Assembly (NCBI GenBank): GCA_002354805.1
Contig: DEMH01000015.1
Span: 1-64,000, forward strand
Direction: 5' to 3'
Source: Gammaproteobacteria bacterium UBA2675
GTDB lineage: Bacteria; Pseudomonadota; Gammaproteobacteria; Pseudomonadales; Pseudohongiellaceae
DNA length: 64,000 bases
Below the pieces are notes generated by a model. That model ran no database searches. It saw only the letters and a list, made by a program, of their open reading frames with translations, and was not told the DNA's origin. Made by a program: the position numbers and the translations under genes. Each line of letters opens with the position of its first letter. Position 1 is the first letter of the stretch. Below, piece after piece: positions 61,476 through 64,000 of this stretch.

Positions 61476-63299
61476 ATGTCGACTGTCAGATGGAACTGCT
61501 TTGGTGTTTTGTTCGCGCTTGCGTGTTTGCCGGTATTTTCGCATGCCCAGGGCACTGTCACCGCTGATCTGGTAACCGACAAAAGTTTTGTTGCCCCAGG
61601 CGGCCAGATTACCCTGGTGGTGGAAGTCACCAATCCTGCCGATTCGGGTAGAACCATCGAGAGACCCAGTGGTTATGGTTACAGCGCCACCCCGCTTGCT
61701 GAATCCAATTACGAATTCACCGACGTCTCTTCATGTCAACAGAGCATCTGTCCTGTAGATCCGGCGCGCGGCTTTCCACTGCTCCCGGGCAGCTCGGCAC
61801 AGTTTTACTGGCGCACACTCAAGGTCAGTGCCAGCGCGCCTGAGAACCTTCTTATCCGCGCTTCTAACATCAATATGGGATTTACCGACGCTGACGGTCG
61901 TCGCCTGAATGATGTGTACCTGCAGCGTGACTTTGTCGCGATCGTTGCCAGCGAAGGGCAGGGCTCAATGTCGCAACTCAATGCCCAGAACACGCAAAGC
62001 GCGAAAGCTGGCTCTGCCATTATCAATGCCACGCTCAACCTGGCCTACCCGTCAACGGTTAGCGCGGGCAGCCACATAGAAGTGACAGGTACTCTGAGCA
62101 ATCATGGCAGCTCGGAGATCAGTTCCATTTTTATACTGGGATCCAGTCGCCACCTCGGCAATCATGTCAACTCCTACAGTCAGATTTCCTGTCGATTCAA
62201 GTGCTCATACAACGGGGCTTTCCCGCTCTCTGCGGGCGAAAGCGTCGATGTGCTGTTCCGGCAAATGTACTACGAAGCGGACATGCTCTTCTCTGGCGTC
62301 CTGCAGATTCAGGGTCCGCACGCAATTGTCAGCGACAGTCTGGGCCGCAGGGCATACATTTATGCCGACGACATACATATCGCGGTAACTCAAGCAGGGG
62401 GTGAAAACACGCCAGCCGTCTATCCACCAATCCCGGTACGAGAGCCGCTGGAGACTACGCAGTCTGACGGCCCGGTGCCAAGAACGGTCATAAAGGACCC
62501 CAATACACACAAATACTGGCTCCCCCTGTCAGAAAGTCAGGGGATGTCGCTGGCCCAGGTGGTAGCCGAAACGCGGGAGGGCGGGAGCTTCGAAGGTTAC
62601 TCTGTCGCCAGCCTGGAGGAAGTAAGAACGCTGTTCATGAATCATATCCATGCGTCTCAGCTTAATTATCCTCACTATTCACTGTTCGTAGGTAATCAGG
62701 TTCTGCATGGCGTAACGGGCAGCCTGCTGGACCTGGTAGGTGAGACTAAGGACCCAAGCCATGTCGGCGGGACAACTCGATATGCAAGCGGGATGGTTTC
62801 TGAATTGCCTGAGCCGGGAGCTAAGGCTGTCACAGTAGGCATCTGGCAGCAGAACACTAGCGGCAGCCCATTCGGAATGACCGGTATGTTCTCTCTTGGT
62901 TCATTTGCCACCACCCAGTACCAGGGTATGGGCACCTGGCTGGTCAGGAGTTCATTGCGGTCAGGAGACACCCAGGCATTGAGCCGCAAAGACGAGGTAG
63001 ACTTCCGCTACGGTCAGCTGTTCATTGCCTCGGTTGACGTAGACGGCCAGACCTACCAGGTCAGTTTCCGGGTTATCGACAAGGACGAGCTGATACTGGA
63101 ACTGGTCTCGATCATGGATGAGTACAGCCGGGAGCCGGCGGCTGTCTACGATGTCGAGAATCTGATTCTGCAGATCCCGCGCATGGGGTACTTTGTGTTC
63201 CCGAATGATACGGTCTATTTTGATGTGTCGCTGGTGTTGTTGCCTGACAGTAATCCGATGCGATTCCGCGTGATCAGTGCTGAACCGGTAGACGAATAA
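61476..63299 (+). CDS. large exported protein of unknown function
   Basis: A 607-residue protein with a signal peptide (GVLFALACLPVFSHAQ). Residues about 25-150 and 180-300 look like two Ig-like domains (VTADLVTDKSFVAPGGQITLVVEVTNPADSG; LNLAYPSTVSAGSHIEVTGTLSNHGSSEI). Residues about 345-490 form a region with NTHKYWLPLSESQGMSLAQVVAETREGGSFEGYSVASLEEVRTLF, a pattern found in many secreted bacterial proteins. The last 100 residues are beta-rich. The role is unknown, and a cytosolic one is excluded by the signal. Confidence 0.8.
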   Translation: MSTVRWNCFGVLFALACLPVFSHAQGTVTADLVTDKSFVAPGGQITLVVEVTNPADSGRTIERPSGYGYSATPLAESNYEFTDVSSCQQSICPVDPARGFPLLPGSSAQFYWRTLKVSASAPENLLIRASNINMGFTDADGRRLNDVYLQRDFVAIVASEGQGSMSQLNAQNTQSAKAGSAIINATLNLAYPSTVSAGSHIEVTGTLSNHGSSEISSIFILGSSRHLGNHVNSYSQISCRFKCSYNGAFPLSAGESVDVLFRQMYYEADMLFSGVLQIQGPHAIVSDSLGRRAYIYADDIHIAVTQAGGENTPAVYPPIPVREPLETTQSDGPVPRTVIKDPNTHKYWLPLSESQGMSLAQVVAETREGGSFEGYSVASLEEVRTLFMNHIHASQLNYPHYSLFVGNQVLHGVTGSLLDLVGETKDPSHVGGTTRYASGMVSELPEPGAKAVTVGIWQQNTSGSPFGMTGMFSLGSFATTQYQGMGTWLVRSSLRSGDTQALSRKDEVDFRYGQLFIASVDVDGQTYQVSFRVIDKDELILELVSIMDEYSREPAAVYDVENLILQIPRMGYFVFPNDTVYFDVSLVLLPDSNPMRFRVISAEPVDE

Positions 63300-63396
63300 G
63301 GCGCATCGCACGTCAGGATGTTGGACAGAATCTGAAATTGGCGTTAACGTGTCTGACTGTAATTACAACAATAATGAAAGTCCCGGGAGTCGAACA

Positions 63397-64000
63397 ATGA
63401 TAAGAAGATCGCTCTATACCCTGGCAGTTGCGGCCCTCGTGTCGCTGCTTGCCATGCCGGCCAGCGTGCTGGCCCAACCCAATATCCTGCCCGCAGAACC
63501 CTTCAAGGTCGGCACCTTCGTGGTAGGCAACCAGCAGTTCTCCGGTCTGGTCATGCGCGATGACAGCCTGATCGTGGATCTGGTCGAAGCCAACAAGGCT
63601 CTGGAACTGATGCCAGAGTACCCCTCGATTGACATGCCTGATGATGTGCTCGGTTTGATTGAAGGCTACGAATACGGTCTGAAGTTCCGGGTCTATGAAA
63701 TCGTCAATGCGCTGGTTGATTCCGGCATGCTGAATGGCAGCGACATGCCAGATTATATCCATGCTGTTGAAGACGTGGATATCCGCGCGCCCATCCAGTA
63801 CCCCAGCAAGATCATGAACGCGGCGGTCAACTTTTACACCCATGCCTGTGAAGGTTGCACTGAGGAGCAACTGGCCCAGCGCACCCGCGAGCGCCGGGAG
63901 AATCGAGGCGTTCCATATCTGTTCCTCAAGCCAACGCGTGGTGCCATTATCGGTGACGGTGAAAACGTGATCATGCCGTATGGTCGTGATGAAATTGAAT
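63397..64000 (+). CDS. exported fumarylacetoacetase-like protein (partial, cut by window end)
   Basis: Starts at ATG 63397 and is still open at base 64000, so only the first 201 residues are seen. A signal peptide (LAVAALVSLLAMPASVLAQ) precedes an N-terminal domain (FKVGTFVVGNQQFSGLVMRDD) and then NAAVNFYTHACEGC and FLKPTRGAIIGDGENVIMP, which resemble the fumarylacetoacetate hydrolase fold (FLKxxxxxxGxGxxI). Family members are normally cytosolic, so a signal peptide is unusual. The reaction cannot be named. Confidence 0.82.
   Translation, partial: MIRRSLYTLAVAALVSLLAMPASVLAQPNILPAEPFKVGTFVVGNQQFSGLVMRDDSLIVDLVEANKALELMPEYPSIDMPDDVLGLIEGYEYGLKFRVYEIVNALVDSGMLNGSDMPDYIHAVEDVDIRAPIQYPSKIMNAAVNFYTHACEGCTEEQLAQRTRERRENRGVPYLFLKPTRGAIIGDGENVIMPYGRDEIE

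Noticed and set aside
1..64000. CRISPR arrays, rRNA genes, insertion sequences, prophage
   Set aside because: No repeat-spacer pattern, rRNA motif, transposase or phage structural gene was seen.

Overview
The window reads as chromosomal DNA of a gammaproteobacterium, probably marine and heterotrophic. Supporting signs are mid-50s percent GC, short operons with ATGA-type overlaps, a TonB-dependent receptor, several secreted hydrolases, many two-component and AraC/TetR/MerR regulators, and an E. coli-like tRNA-Sec with encoded CCA. No rRNA, prophage, IS element or CRISPR array is visible. The genus cannot be fixed from sequence alone. About 70 genes fill nearly all of the window; only one gene-free gap exceeds 300 bases (5400-5730).

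Layout. 0-9 kb: small cytosolic proteins, a histidine kinase/OmpR regulator pair, a delta-class carbonic anhydrase-like exported protein, a truncated DCC protein, a stand-alone TonB C-terminal domain, a lipoprotein, and a hybrid kinase whose 5' end is frameshifted. 9-17 kb: an isoquinoline 1-oxidoreductase-type molybdenum hydroxylase pair (iorAB) with a divergent TetR regulator and a candidate operator, then secreted glycosidase-like and esterase genes. 17-24 kb: GFA, DUF2007, SRPBCC, two RidA and Nudix genes, a possible outer-membrane barrel, and an M61 peptidase. 24-26.2 kb: a hipBA module with a repeated operator. 26-38 kb: ASCH-MerR-PhzF, CIA30-GlxA, rhodanese, AraC, a PIN/RHH toxin-antitoxin pair, a diguanylate cyclase, a deacetylase, SDR-DUF2256 and a serine hydrolase. 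39-46 kb: a TonB-dependent receptor divergent from a membrane AraC regulator, a PQQ-type sugar dehydrogenase, and a CPBP protease.

The highlight is 46.7-52.1 kb on the minus strand: a compact selenocysteine cassette. Reading 5' to 3' it holds a thioredoxin-like/unknown fusion protein (CPTC motif), a UGSC-family selenoprotein with an in-frame TGA at codon 94 followed by a predicted SECIS-like hairpin, selA, selB (TTG start overlapping the selA stop) and selC (tRNA-Sec). The apparently interrupted gene is therefore best read as one 183-residue selenoprotein. The cassette carries its own decoding machinery except selD, which is not in the window. Just beyond its 5' end lie a DCC protein (CPLC) and a DsbA/FrnE-like protein (CPWC), so four consecutive genes carry thiol or selenol redox motifs.

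53.4-64 kb: a MetOD1-domain protein coupled to a hybrid kinase, an MIO-type aromatic amino acid ammonia-lyase, an ABC-F ATPase, an S41 peptidase containing a perfect 28-bp palindrome and coupled to a second stand-alone TonB domain, GNAT, a large secreted protein of unknown function, and the start of an exported fumarylacetoacetase-like protein cut by the window end. Gene remnants (two GNAT pieces, a DCC piece, a membrane-protein N-terminus) show ongoing small-scale gene decay.
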